Notes: generated from the letters alone by a model not told the origin. Positions 20,872 to 31,875 are shown, counted from the stretch's first letter. The stretch: 64,000 nt of DNA from Diplodia intermedia (GCA_021495925.1 JAKEKT010000005.1:620001-684000); one strand, 5' to 3'. A program made the numbers and translations.

Positions 20872-22024
20872 TCATCTCTTAAGCACAGCCTCATAGATGC
20901 TGACAATCGTGCCGATACCGGCGCCAATCAAGACACCCTGGTGGCCACCGGGCAGAGCGTTGGCAACGGTGAAAACCGTCTCATCCCCAACCAAACCAGA
21001 GAAACGAACGCCTTGAGCATAAACCATGTACGATACCAAAGCCTTGGCCAGGTTGAAGGTTAGCGGGTCGACCTGATACGTTGGCTTCGTCTCAAAACCG
21101 TTGGCTTTGTTCTTGATCGTAATGTTGAAGAAATAGGCGAAGACGAGTGGGATGAACAAACTGGTCTGGGCCCAGAGTAAGGATGGGGCCCAGAAAGAGC
21201 TCGTCAAGAGAGCGAAGAACTCGGGGAAGTGCACGGGGTACGAATTGGTGCCCAGCACGCCAATGGCGGGAATGTCGAAGAAATAGAACCACGGCAGGAC
21301 CTGCTTCTGGAGGTAGAATGCCTCGACCAGGACAACGGCAGCCTCGACGCCAACGACGGAGCTCAACACCTCACGAATGTACTCGGCCCAATCGGTGAAG
21401 CCCGAGTTTGTCCAGGCATCACCGACCTTGGTCCTGACAATAGCAGTCTGGCGCTCGATGGCGTCGGTAACGACAGCAGGAGACGGCGGGAGTGGAACCT
21501 GAGCGGCAACGCGTTGGACAGCGCGCGGGGTACGTGTGGCGAGGGCTTTGGCCTGCACGGGAGTAGCCTCTACTTCATCTCTGCACGCGGACAACCATCA
21601 GCTTCGGGTGTTGCATCAAACGCGTTCCCAACTCAGAAGACGCGTCGCGACATCCACGCGAACTTACTGCGATTCGATCTGCTCCTGCTTGATTTTGGTG
21701 ACGCGCCTGCGCGGGCGCGTGGAGCGGGGCTCGCTGTCGGATTCGAGCGGAACATTGGTGCGGGTCCTCTTCACGGGCGACGAGCTGCGCTCGTAGTATT
21801 CGGCGAAGGCGTTGTTGCCGGCGAGGCGCGTCGAATTATCCTTCAGGTGTTCATCGAGGGCGGCAACGAGGTCATCCTTGAGCATGTTCTCGTATCTGAT
21901 TCGGTTAGTAATGGATGCGCTCGTGCTCTGCGCGGGTGGTGGTAGCTGTGTACCCAGTAAAGCCGGCCTCATCGGCCAGGGAGACCAGCTCGGCCTTGCG
22001 CTGCTTCTGTAGCCAGGACGACAT
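20872..22024 (-). CDS. SAP-like, multi-pass membrane protein (fungal conserved)
   Basis: Three exons (21954-22024, 21668-21895, 20872-21580) give 335 aa. Intron 1 (58 nt) has a perfect TACTAAC branch site; intron 2 is 87 nt (GTAAGT...GTGCAG). The joined N-terminus reads 'LQKQRKAELVSLADEAGFTG' then 'YENMLKDDLVAALDEHL', a helix-extended-helix like a SAP/HeH DNA-binding motif (residues about 5-45). A basic linker (RPRRRVTKIKQ) looks like a nuclear signal. The C-terminal half has about three hydrophobic segments, including 'SLFIPLVFAYFFNITI' and 'GVLIGAGIGTIVSIY'. This combination resembles inner-nuclear-membrane proteins such as Heh1/Src1, but the family is uncharacterised, so a nuclear-envelope location is inference. 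Confidence 0.82.
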
Positions 22025-23406
22025 GGCAGTAGGATGAAATGATTGCGGTCGCGTAGCTTGAGCGATGCGATGCAGCTGCGATGAATGTAGAAAAAGGGCG
22101 CGCGCGCAGATGGACAGGCTGGGCGGATGTTGATTGTAAGGTGTGGAGCTGGAGCACGCGGGTGGGATGCTTCGAAGTCGCTGGGTAAACAACTCACCAC
22201 GTAACTAAGCGAAACCCCGCACCGCATCCGGAAGTCGTGCCAAAACAACGCTGGATCCCTGGCCAGAGACCTGCCTACATCTCTAGCTGTAACTCTACTA
22301 GCTTTCATCAAGGCCAGCCTCCATAACACAAACACGGATGCCGTGATGATAGCTCGCTTGAGGCGATCACCCAAACTAGCGTTGTTGGCTGCCGGGGCGG
22401 GCGAACCATGCTACGCCGGCTCATACTGAATAAAACATGCCTCGCTTGCTGAGATCGCATCTGCTGTCGTCTTTTTGTACCAGTAAGCTCTCTTAGAAAG
22501 CTGGAACTGCTCTGCGAAAGAAGGTGAGATTGTAGGGGTAATGTCCAGCCACCCATCCAGCTACTGCGACAGACGAGCTCGCAGTGAGTTATGGAATGCT
22601 TTGCCCTTCCATGTTACGCGAAAGACACTGCCAGGGGCGTTGAAGCAAGTGTCTGCATGCATGGGTCGGTTCTCAAGCTGTGTAAAGGTATTCAGAGGCA
22701 AACATGAGCTACAGTCATAGTCAGGGTGCAATGCCTCTGAAGATGAAGTTTAAAGCGACCTCTTACAGGAAGGACTACTTGCATACGGCTAACTGTAAGA
22801 ATAGTGATAAGACAGACGTTCAGCGGAATTACATGAGGTATTCCTACTTGGGCGGCGGTAGATGATTCATAGCACTCCTACCATGAGAGAAAATACAAGC
22901 TATCACGCGAAGTCGTGCCTTGCTGTACTATGTGAGCCCTCATACTGATTCGTTTGTCTCCAGCAAAAGTTGAATGAGGCAGTCAGCACAGCACGGATTC
23001 CGCGGCACGTACGCCCGTTTCTTTGTCCCACCCCTTACTTGTATGTTCCCGGAGCCTCCTTTGACGGCGAGAGGAGAACAAGGTGAGGCGCACACACGGC
23101 TGAGGTCGGGTGTGGCGAAGCAGGATAGAAGCGGTCCATAGGTGGTGTTGACGGGAGAAGGCCGGGGTGGGCCGGCCGATGACGCGCGAAAAAAGCTGCC
23201 GACTGGCGGCCGACAGGAACACCCACCAGGGCCAGCGCTCAGCATCTTTGACATTTCCAATCCGCCCGCTCTCCCGCTGCTTCCACCACCTCGCACATCC
23301 CGCGCTCACCACATTTCTGGGACCATCCCACCACTGAATCGTCCCCCATCCCGAGCGAGAGCCTCAGAATAACGCGCGGCGCAGCGCGCTCGACCTTCGA
23401 CCCTTC
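22025..23406. other. Divergent intergenic region
   Basis: A 1.4-kb gap between the SAP-like gene (-) and the carrier gene (+), so both promoters should lie here. The middle (22,500-22,950) is AT-richer. The right part is CT-rich near the carrier start (CCCGCTCTCCCGCTGCTTCC). No ORF or repeat of note was found. Confidence 0.4.
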
Positions 23407-24799
23407 ATGGTACTTGCCCGCGTGGCCGGCTTCTTCTCGTCCTCCGACCCGACCAAGGCGCAATTGGTAGAAGATGAACGGCCCGCTGCGCATTTCGATC
23501 TCCCCTCGCCGGTCACGGAGACAATGGACGCTGCGGTAGAGGCGGAGGAGGTCGACCTTGAGGCCAAGCGCCCGCCCTACATCCATGTGAGATGGCACTC
23601 GGCCTAGCGCGCGCCGTGACGATAGCAGATACACAGGCTGACGAACGCTGTCTAGGCGATGTTGGCTGGAGGGCTGGGCGGCACCACCGGAGACATGCTC
23701 ATGCATTCCCTGGATACCGTGAAGACCCGCCAGCAGGGAGATCCGCACATGCCCCCCAAGTATACATCCATGGGCTCCACGTATCGGACCATATTCCACC
23801 AGGAGGGTTTGTTGCGAGGACTGTATGGCGGAGTGATACCTGCGTTCTTGGGTTCTTTTTCCGGCACTGTCATCTTCTTTGGAACCTATGAGTGGAGCAA
23901 GCGCTTCATGGTCGACGCGGGCATCGCACCGCCAATTGCGTACTTCACAGGAGGTCCGCAAATTCCATCCACATACTTCCTGCATACTCTTCATGCTGAC
24001 ATTTCGATTAGGCCTGTTAGCAGACCTTTTTGCCGCACCGCTCTACGTCCCATCCGAAGTCCTCAAGACCCGGCTTCAGCTCCAAGGTCGCTACAACAAC
24101 CCATACTTCCGATCGGGCTACAACTATCGCGGCACCTGGCATGCTGCAAGAACTATAGTGCGCTTAGAAGGGTGGCATGCTCTTTTCCACGGCTTCAAGG
24201 CTACACTAGCGCGCGACCTCCCCTTTTCGGCGCTGCAGTTTGCTTTCTACGAACAGGAGCAAAAACTCGCTAAGAGCTGGGTTGGGTCCAAGGATATTGG
24301 CCTTCCACTGGAGATTTTGACTGGTGCAACCGCTGGTGGCATGGCCGGAACCATTACCTGTCCCCTTGATGTGGTCAAGACCAGAATCCAGACACAGCAG
24401 AGCCCAGAGGCCACGGCGGCGTTTAACGAAAAGGTCGGCAAACGCAAGCCAAATGTCTCGTCTAGTTCAACGGGACCTACCGCCGGGCCTTCGTCAAAGC
24501 ACAGCACTCCTTCTGGTCCTGGTCCCGGTCATGGTCCGCCCAAGGGCACGAAGCGGCCTATCTCAACCTCCTCTCCTTCTACCTCTCTAAGGCAGCATAC
24601 GGCAACTACGCTCGATACTTCCTCAATCATCAGGGGCTTAGGACTGATTTATAAGACGGAGGGTGTTTGGGGCTTATTCCGTGGGGTTGGTCCAAGAGCA
24701 GTCTGGACAAGCGTGCAGAGCAGCACTATGTTGGTCCTTTACCAGACCCTTCTCAGATGGTTTGAACGGCATCCGCTTGTTTCCCAAGAGGAGCTATAG
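23407..24799 (+). CDS. MME1: Mitochondrial carrier, MME1-like Mg2+ exporter
   Basis: Three exons (23407-23586, 23656-23953, 24012-24799) give 421 aa. Six-helix SLC25 carrier with three repeats. Signature motifs are 'HSLDTVKTR' (Ser in place of the usual Pro), '[11 protein letters not shown]' and '[11 protein letters not shown]'. The string '[15 protein letters not shown]' and the C-terminal '[20 protein letters not shown]' match what I recall of yeast Mme1 (YMR166C), which exports Mg2+ from mitochondria. A Gly/Pro/Ser/Thr-rich insert of about 75 residues lies before the last repeat helix, after 'IQTQQSP'. Intron 1 is 69 nt; intron 2 (23954-24011, 58 nt) has a weak GTCCGC donor. Family certain; substrate inferred from orthology. 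Confidence 0.88.
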
Positions 24800-25385
24800 A
24801 CTCGAAGATTTGTCACGATTGGATTCGGCATGTGAGCAGGGCAGGGGTTTAGACCGGAAAATATTTGTATAGTAGGTTGTATCGTTCCCTTTAGACGGAG
24901 GGTTTCTCTATTCAAGTCAAAGCATTGGGCGGCGTTGTTACTCCCGACTCTCAAGTTCGACATTACGCGAAGTCTTGTCCATTGCAGGCCTTCTCTCCTC
25001 TTTGGAAGTATCTTAGGTATCGATGCATCCTGTTTGTTTCTCTTGGTGTAGCCCGTTGATGGCTGGCTAGCGTCAGATTTTTCTGACGCTTTGCGTCGCC
25101 TTCGGCAATTGGGCCAGCCACGACAAAGTCTATCCGATCCACTTCTCCACCCTGGTCTATCGTCAGATTCAATGTCCGACATTGGAACTAGAGAGGCACG
25201 GGGCTGAGACCCCTCCCCCGCGTCTACCAAGCCCCACGCGGGGCACCGAGGTTGATCCACATCCCCGTTCAGCAAACCACCTTAGCCGTATATATAAGAC
25301 TGGGCCAGTTCGCGTTCCCCGTCTACGCACAGCTTCCCCCGCAGCTTTCTCACTCAGTAACACTTAGCCGTCTACACCGCCAATC
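24800..25385. promoter_or_regulatory. Alcohol dehydrogenase promoter
   Basis: TATATAA at 25291-25297 lies 90-95 bp upstream of the dehydrogenase ATG, in GCCGTATATATAAGAC. It is the clearest TATA box in the window and suggests an inducible promoter. A CT-rich segment follows. The left part is the 3' UTR of the carrier gene. Confidence 0.6.
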
Positions 25386-26733
25386 ATGGCTCAAGCCCTC
25401 AAGGATCTCATCTCCGGAAGCGCCAGCGGCCAGAAAGAGAAGGAGCAGCCGCCACCAACAGAAACAACGCTCCCCACCACGCAGAAAGCCGCCGTCCGCG
25501 ACGGTCAGACGGCGCCCATCAAGGAGATCGCAGTGCCGGAGCTCAAGGCGGGCCAGATCCTCGTCAAGATCAACTGGACGGGGCTCTGCCACTCGGACAT
25601 CGGCTTCCTGCGCGACTACTGGCCCGAGTTCGACAGCGGGGCGCTCGTGCGGGACAAGGCCAACGGCGTGTGCGGGCACGAGGGCGCGGGCGCGGTCGCG
25701 GCCGTGGCGCCCGACGTCGAGGCGGCGCAGCTGTGGCGCGTCGGCGAGCGCGCGGGCATCAAGTGGTGCGCCAGCGTGTGCGGCCGCTGCGAGTTCTGCA
25801 CAAACGGCGCCGACGAGCTGCACTGCCCGGCCCAGCTCAACTCCGGCCTGACGACGCCCGGCACCTTTCAGCGCTACGTCGCGACGGACGCCCGGTACGC
25901 GACAAGGCTGCCCGATGCCGTCGCGGACGAGGAGGCCGGCCCGCTCATGTGTGGAGGTGTGACGGCGTATGTGGCGTGTAAGCGAAGCGGGGTCCGTCCG
26001 GGGCAGTGGATCGTGCATCTGGGGGCTGGTGGTGGGTTGGGGCATGTGAGTGCATCGTCCTTTCCCTTTTTCCTTGGTTGCGGAGTGGTTCGCTGACTGC
26101 TTGCAGCTCGGCGTGCAGTACGCCAGGGTCATGGGCATGCGTAGTATTGCCGTGGACGTGGGCCCGGAGAAGGAGGAGCTATGCAAGAAGTTGGGCGCAG
26201 AGGCTTACATCGACGCGTCCAAATGCGAGGACTTGGCTGCCGAAGTCACCAAGATCACGACTTATGGAGGTACTGGCTTCCCTGGAACTCCTTCTGTCGT
26301 TCGATTCGGCGTTGATGCTGACGGTTCTGGTAACAGCGCACGGTGCGATTGTGTTCGCGCCTACCAAGCAGAGCTATGACGTTGCCCCATACCTACTGCG
26401 CCCTGGTGGGACGATGGTGGCTGTAGGCTTCCCCAAGGATCGAACGATTGTAGCTGGCGCTCCGCCTACAGTTATTGCCATGAGGAAAGTAAGTTGTTGT
26501 GGACCTGCCCTTCTCGACTCTTGGCGAGTCAACCTGGCTGACTGTTGTAGCTCAACATTGTGGGAAGTGTGACTGGCACGCTGAAGGAGGTCGAAGAGAT
26601 GCTTGACTTCACGGCAAGGGGACTTGTGCATCCGATTTTGACGAAGGGCAAACTAAGTGAGCTTGACAAATACATCGACCTCGTCATTGCGGGGAAGCTG
26701 CAAGGCAGAGCGGTTCTCAAGGTGGAGGATTAG
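25386..26733 (+). CDS. Zinc-dependent alcohol dehydrogenase
   Basis: NAD(P)-dependent medium-chain dehydrogenase oxidising alcohols or reducing aldehydes. Four exons: 25386-26045, 26107-26269, 26337-26488 and 26551-26733; introns are 61, 67 and 62 nt; 385 aa. Catalytic zinc ligands are Cys68 (GLCHSD), His98 (GHEG) and Cys189 (LMCGG). The structural zinc set is Cys132, Cys135, Cys138 and Cys147. The Rossmann motif is 'GAGGGLGHLGVQYA', formed across intron 1. The first 35 residues are a non-conserved extension (LKDLISGSASGQ...TTLPTTQ) compared with yeast ADH1; it is polar and does not look like a strong presequence. A good TATA box lies upstream. It is followed on the same strand by a DJ-1 gene and an SDR. 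Substrate not assignable. Confidence 0.93.
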
Positions 26734-27185
26734 GCTGGAAGTCTGCTACAGCGCTGCATTATCAGCAACTTTCCTTGGATGTTCTCCCTGTTGCTTATGC
26801 AATTCCCCGGAAATTCCACCAGGGCTTGCGATTTCAACTTATGAAAGCTCCGCACTCACTTATGTCTCTCTCATAAGATGTTTTCGCCATGGCTCTACCC
26901 TTGGGTGCCAATAATCCCTTAAGTCAGGAGCGCTCTACGAACAAAGGGCTCAGATGCAAGATCCCCAACTAAATCGAGCCTCAGTGTCGAGCTTGCTAGA
27001 AGAAGTAACGGCCTTGATCGAGACAGAAGTTTCGATGGCGCCACCCGATGTGGAAAGAAGACCCTGCGCCTCTTGCTGCTACCCTCAACTTTCTTCGCAT
27101 ATCAGCCGTGATTGAACGTTCTACACATTCGCATCGATCCGTTCATCACTGAGTTACAGACAATATATTCTTTACAGCAAACACA
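26734..27185. other. Intergenic
   Basis: A 452-bp gap on the plus strand holding the dehydrogenase 3' UTR and the promoter of the next small gene. ATATATTCTTTA-type AT-rich sequence lies about 20 bp before the ATG. No coding potential was seen. Confidence 0.4.
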
Positions 27186-27679
27186 ATGGGCAGTCGAACC
27201 GACATAGACGCAGCCGACGTAAACGGAGCCGACGCAAACGGGGCTAACGTCAATGCAGCCGACGTCAATGCAGCCGACGTCAATGCAGCCAACATCAACG
27301 GGGCCGACGCGGAAGGACACTATACAAATGGGAGTGTCCGGACTTCCTTTGGAGTGTTTCTGTTCGATGCCGAGAACCCAGATATGTTTTGCAGACTTTA
27401 CAACCTCGAAGAACACACCATGCCCAGCCGAGACGTAAGAAGCCTCCACGTCATCTTCCAGCACATCCTACTGCTACGATATTGATTGATCGCTACCAAC
27501 AGGACCTCGAAAACTTCGCCTTTGTGAAATTACACCGAGACCGCAGGCAATACCGTGTGGCCTTTTCTTTTGGAATAGAAAGCCACGGCCTGATGAAGTT
27601 CAACGAATGCACGTTCAATTACATGCTACCGTTTGTCGATAGAGATGGAATGCTGTGGATGTACGCTTATTTCTATTGA
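27186..27679 (+). CDS. Small orphan protein with pentapeptide repeats
   Basis: Two exons (27186-27434, 27503-27679) with a 68-nt intron (GTAAGA...CAACAG), 141 aa. Residues 9-43 are seven imperfect five-residue units of the type A-A-D-V-N / G-A-D-A-N encoded by a 15-bp tandem repeat. The remainder, from 'TSFGVFLFDAENPDMFCRLYNLEE' through 'ENFAFVKLHRDRRQYRVAFSF' to 'GMLWMYAYFY', is a compact aromatic-rich domain that looks beta-structured. No known family recognised, and no signal peptide or membrane span. The splice joins two conserved-looking halves without a stop, which supports the model. Function unknown. Confidence 0.65.
27210..27314 (+). repeat. 15-bp tandem repeat, seven units, in coding sequence
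   Basis: Seven 15-nt units of the form GCAGCCGACGTCAAT, with variants GGAGCCGACGCAAAC and GCAGCCAACATCAAC. Two adjacent units near 27255-27284 are identical, showing recent expansion. The unit length is a multiple of three, so copy number can vary without a frameshift. Confidence 0.85.
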
Positions 27680-28378
27680 TTGCGCGCGGCGGCGTTAAGT
27701 CTGCGAAGACGTGGGGATTGGAGACACTATAACAAACGACAGAAGGATTGGGCCATTCATGTCCGTTTTACAATGATATTGACCCATGCTTGTGGGTGTC
27801 GCTGAATTTGTTGTCGGGACATAGGCAGTAAGTCTGAGAGGCGCACAAACGTGGCGGTGTATGCCGGAAGCAGAGATGATTTCGGGAGATTATCTGCAGC
27901 GGGACATGAGCACTAATGTTGTGCTGCTTTCTAGCGGCAGCCACATGTCTGTTGATGGGCAAATTGCTTCACGCGCATGTGTAGCTTTAATTGGCAGTCT
28001 CGCGCGGATGGCAGCGCACGAAAATGTAGTGAGATGAAGCAGCAAATTGCCAGAGCATGCACAGCACAAACATAGAAGGAGCAATACGAAGTGTACGGGC
28101 ATTTCGGTGCTGCAGATCAATGGCTAGCGTGTGGGGGATAGACGGGCGCTAACAGGAGAAGGCGGGGTAGCTCATCAGGTGCTCAGCTGAGCTGCTTCGA
28201 CCTTTCAGGCTGTCCCCAGACAGGCAACGGCTGCCCTGCTGCAGCGCTGACATGCCACAAAACCCCGCACCGTCTCTAGACAACTGTCGCCTTCCTTCCC
28301 CCTCGCCCGAGGTTTTGCAGACGCACACAGAGTTCAGAACACCAATTTCCCCACGTGCACCAGCCGTAAGCCGTCGAG
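27680..28378. other. Intergenic, DJ-1 promoter
   Basis: About 700 bp between same-strand genes. The segment just before 28379 is C/A-rich with CCTTCCCCCTCGCCC, typical of a fungal promoter. No distinct element or ORF was recognised. Confidence 0.4.
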
Positions 28379-29381
28379 ATGAGTGCAATTGCAGAGACCA
28401 GCGGTGGGCCGACGCCTCCGATCCAGGTGCTCTTCGCCCTCCACCCTGGTTTCGACACGTTGGACGTTGCCGGTCCCGTCGAGGTTCTCCACACGGCCAG
28501 GCACAATGCTAGCGACCCTGGTAAGTCGAAGCTGACGCCAATCGAGGCAAACCCGGGAACGTCGAACCAGACATGCTTTTTGAGCCGCAATCCGTTACCT
28601 TCCGTCCTCACGTGTGCTTGCTAACGAGACATGGCCTCACACCGTAGCCGGCAAAGCCTTCAACATCAGGTTCGTCTCGGCCACCGAGAACACAGTCTCC
28701 GAGCAGGGCGCATCCTTCCGTGCGCACATGGACTTTGAAGATGCCTACGAAGACCTGAACGAGTTCGATGTGCTCATCGTCCCGGGCGGCGGCACCGACA
28801 ACGTCCTTGACAAGACCGAGGAGCCCATGAAGCTCATCAAGGCCTTCGCGGAGCTGCAGAAGACGGACCTGACCAAAGAGCGCACCCTCATGTCGGTGTG
28901 CACGGGCTCGTTGCTTCTCGCCCAGGCCGGCGTGCTGCAGGGGCTGTCGGCGACCACCCATCCCGACTACTACACAAAGTTCGAGCTCATCTGCCAGAAG
29001 GCGGCGCAGCAGGGCGACTACGAGCAGACGAACGTCATGGAGGAGCGCTACGTGGTCAACAACGCGCGCTTCGAACTGGGCGAGAACGAGGACGAGAACC
29101 CCTTCATTCTCAGGAAGCGCCCGGACGGCCGGCGCAAGAGCATCGCGCGCAAGGGCAGCAACGCTTGGAAGGAGGGCCGCCGCCGCGAGAGCATCGTGCG
29201 CCGGTCGAGCATGCGCCTCGGTGGCCTTCGCGTCATCACGAGCGGCGGCATTACAACCGGCTTGGACGCCAGCCTGTATCTCGTCGGCGCCATGGTGTCT
29301 CACGACTCGGCTATTGAGGTCGCGCGCGTCATGCAGTACGAATGGAACAAGGGCGTGACGGTCGACGGCATTGACGTCTGA
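28379..29381 (+). CDS. DJ-1/PfpI family protein with basic insert
   Basis: Two exons (28379-28520, 28648-29381) with a 127-nt intron (GTAAGT...GCTAAC...CCGTAG), 291 aa. The DJ-1/PfpI fold is shown by 'VLFALHPGFDTLDVAGPVEVL' (residues 17-37), 'FDVLIVPGGG' (87-96) and the nucleophile elbow 'LMSVCTGSLLLAQAG' with Cys132. Members are isonitrile hydratases, glyoxalase-III/deglycase-like enzymes or AraC-type sensor domains. Between 'ERYVVNNA' (to 187) and 'GGLRVITSGGITTG' (from 239) there is an insert of about 50 residues, strongly basic, with RRKS, RRES and RRSS motifs like basophilic kinase sites. No presequence. The position between an alcohol dehydrogenase and an SDR suggests carbonyl or xenobiotic metabolism (inference). 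Confidence 0.87.
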
Positions 29382-30651
29382 GCCGACTATGACGATGGTG
29401 TAGCGAAGACGTCGCGCGCGCGAGCCAAAAAAAGACGGCGGGGCAGGATGGAAACCGGGCAGTGGCGGCGGCGAGGCTGGAGCACGGAGCGGGCGCGGCC
29501 AGAGTGAGGCGCCTGATGGCAGTCACGGACTTAGCATGATGAAGTGTACATTTAGCTTCGAGATGCTATGAGCAAATGGACAGGATGCAAACCAGTTTAG
29601 CTGCCGTGTTCCCCTGGCGGACGGCGAGCTGCCGCCCCGCGTGGCGGCGGGATGGAAGGAGTGGGCCTTAGCCGCCAGGCTCTAAGGGGCGCCGCCTCAG
29701 CCACTGACGGCACGCTGCTGGCGATTCGAGCAGGTCCGGACAGACACTGGGCGCCTGGCAGGCGCGAGGGTCTGAAACGGCAGGCGCGCGGTGGCCGGTG
29801 ACTGGCTGGTCATGAGGTGCGGAGTGTTTCTGTTTCGCTGGCCGGGCCCTGCGTTGTCCCCCGCACTCGGGAAGAACCGATTTGCGGTGATCTTGCATCC
29901 GTTCCGGCATACCGACCGTTGCGCGTGCCCCTTTCGGCCGGCGCCTCGAGCCACAGCCCGTCTGCCACTCACGCCTCGCCGGCGGGGCTTGCACCGCCCG
30001 CGCTGAGCGCCGGCTGCCCCACAGTCATGCCATCCCACCACGGAACTGGTGCCAGCGCCCACCAAGCTGGCAGTGGGTCCGTTCTTCATCCGTACACGTC
30101 GTGTCAGCGGAGAGCGCCGTTCTAGACGCTCTCGTCCGTGGGGACTGTCTCCACCGGTCAGTCCGGATGCTGCCATCCCACTCGGTGTCTGTCCCTGCGT
30201 CGACTCTCTGCAACGCAAGCGCTTTCGTGGATCCAACTGGCGCCGAGAAGGGGCCAAGCCCACAACCGTGTCGATGTTTCGTGCCGTCGCGGGAGCGGCG
30301 CCGCGCGCAAAGTCCATGCCATGCTTGCCATGGCTCTCGACGCCAGCGTCTGTTCCACCCCGCCTCGACTTGCACTTGCTCAGCAGTGATTCAGTCTTCG
30401 GTATAAATGGGGTGCTCGCAGCACTCATGGTTAGCTCCAATTCTTCCTGCAGGTACAGACTCCAACTTGCGGTGAGACTACTCAGAACTACTTCTTCTCC
30501 TATCACCACACCCATCGTTTCTCTCTTATCCACCATCTTCACCTATCTTTAGAAGCAGAGCTTCTCGCGACTCGTTGCGTATCTTCGACTGGATCAAGAT
30601 CAGCACCAACCCTAAAGCACATCACCCCCATCACCCCCATCACCCGCCAAC
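29382..30651. promoter_or_regulatory. SDR promoter region with TATA box and 5' UTR intron
   Basis: The left 900 bp is GC-rich with no credible gene, although long chance frames exist on both strands. TATAAAT at 30402-30408 is a good TATA box. A likely 5' UTR intron runs from 30472 (GCG|GTGAGAC) to 30552 (CTATCTTTAG). Just before the ATG there is a short CATCACCCC repeat. Confidence 0.5.
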
Positions 30652-31658
30652 ATGTCTTTCGCTCGTCTTGCTGGCAAGACTGCCGTCGTCACTGGCTCCA
30701 CCACCGGTATCGGCCAGGCCGTTGCCTTGGCTCTCCACTGCGAGGGCGCCCAAGTCGTCTGCGCCGACCTGCACGAGAGGAGACAAGGCGGCGACGAGAC
30801 TGAGGTGCCCACCCACGAGCAAATCAACAAGGCTGGCGGCAAGGCCGTCTTCGTCCAGACGGATGTGACCAGGGCCGACAGCGTGAAGAGGCTGGTCAAA
30901 GAGGCGGTGAGCCACTTCGGCAGGATTGATATGTGAGTCTTCCATTTCTTTCCATAACCCTTTCCGTATGCGGTGGCCGCCTTCACCGATACTATTCTTC
31001 CCACTCTTGCCATGGCTGCTCGTCGGGTAATATCGTCGTCGCCAGAATGATCATGCTGACCATGTGATTGACAGTTTCATCAACAACGCTGGTGTCGCCG
31101 GCAAGGATGGCAGCATTGAGATCGCGGAAGATGCCTGGGACAGGACTTTTGCCGTCAACGCCCGCGGCACCTCCCTTGGCTGCAAGTATGCCGGTGCCCA
31201 GATGAAGAAGCAGGACCAGCTCCCCAGCATGGACCGAGGCTGGATCATCAACATCGCTGGCGTTCAGACCGGATCAAGTAAGCTCTGGCTCAATTATCGA
31301 GGCTTGATACAAATACTTACTTTCCTTAGCCGGCGAGTCCCCCTCAAAGCACTCCCTGGTCACCGACTTGACCCAAAGCGTTTCCCACGAACTCCGCAAC
31401 CACGACATCCACGTGAACGCCATCTGCCCCGGCTGTAAGCACTACCCCCGACGGGCTCTAGAACGCAACACGGACTGACAGCGCGTAGATACCAAGATGT
31501 CGATGCCGGAGGACTGGCTGGAGACCCAGGAGGCGCAGACAGCGCTTGCCAAACTTCCGGAAGATGTCGCCAAGATGGTCATCCAGCTGGCCACTGAAGA
31601 AAGTGGCTGGATGGCCGGTAACTCGGTCTCGGTCGACGGTGGTAACACCACCTTCTAA
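30652..31658 (+). CDS. Short-chain dehydrogenase/reductase lacking the catalytic Tyr
   Basis: Four exons (30652-30932, 31075-31277, 31330-31434, 31489-31658), introns of 142, 52 and 54 nt, 252 aa. Classical SDR scaffold: cofactor motif 'TGSTTGIGQ' (residues 14-22), 'FINNAGVAG' (NNAG motif), then 'GWIINIAGVQTG' and 'HVNAICPGY', and a C-terminal 'GWMAGNSVSVDGG'. In classical members a Tyr four residues before the active Lys and a Ser in the INISS segment are catalytic. Here the Lys stands in 'GESPSKHS', with Glu at the Tyr position, and the Ser segment reads INIAGV, so both catalytic residues appear missing. Either the enzyme uses a different mechanism, it is a binding-only paralogue, or the splice model around 31278-31329 is wrong. 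TATA promoter upstream. Confidence 0.85.
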
Positions 31659-31875
31659 ACCTCATGTGTCATGTTCATGTTTTATGTATAACCACCCTGT
31701 AATGATTTAATGACGATATAGAATGTATATGATCTTTCCTGATATTTAGTGGAACATGCAGTCGTGGCTAGTCGTACATATGCACAGAAACATCCCCACT
31801 TACAACATCAATCGTACACTGCGTTTGATACTCGCCTGCGCCTGCGCGGACGCCGCAACGCCGGAATAACCAGCA

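Noticed and set aside
29697..30542. A 281-codon minus-strand frame and a 167-codon plus-strand frame upstream of the SDR.
   Set aside because: Both overlap each other and the TATA box and 5' UTR intron of the SDR; composition reflects GC-rich DNA.
25386..31658. A secondary-metabolite cluster.
   Set aside because: There is no polyketide synthase, peptide synthetase, terpene cyclase or pathway regulator; only general oxidoreductases are present.
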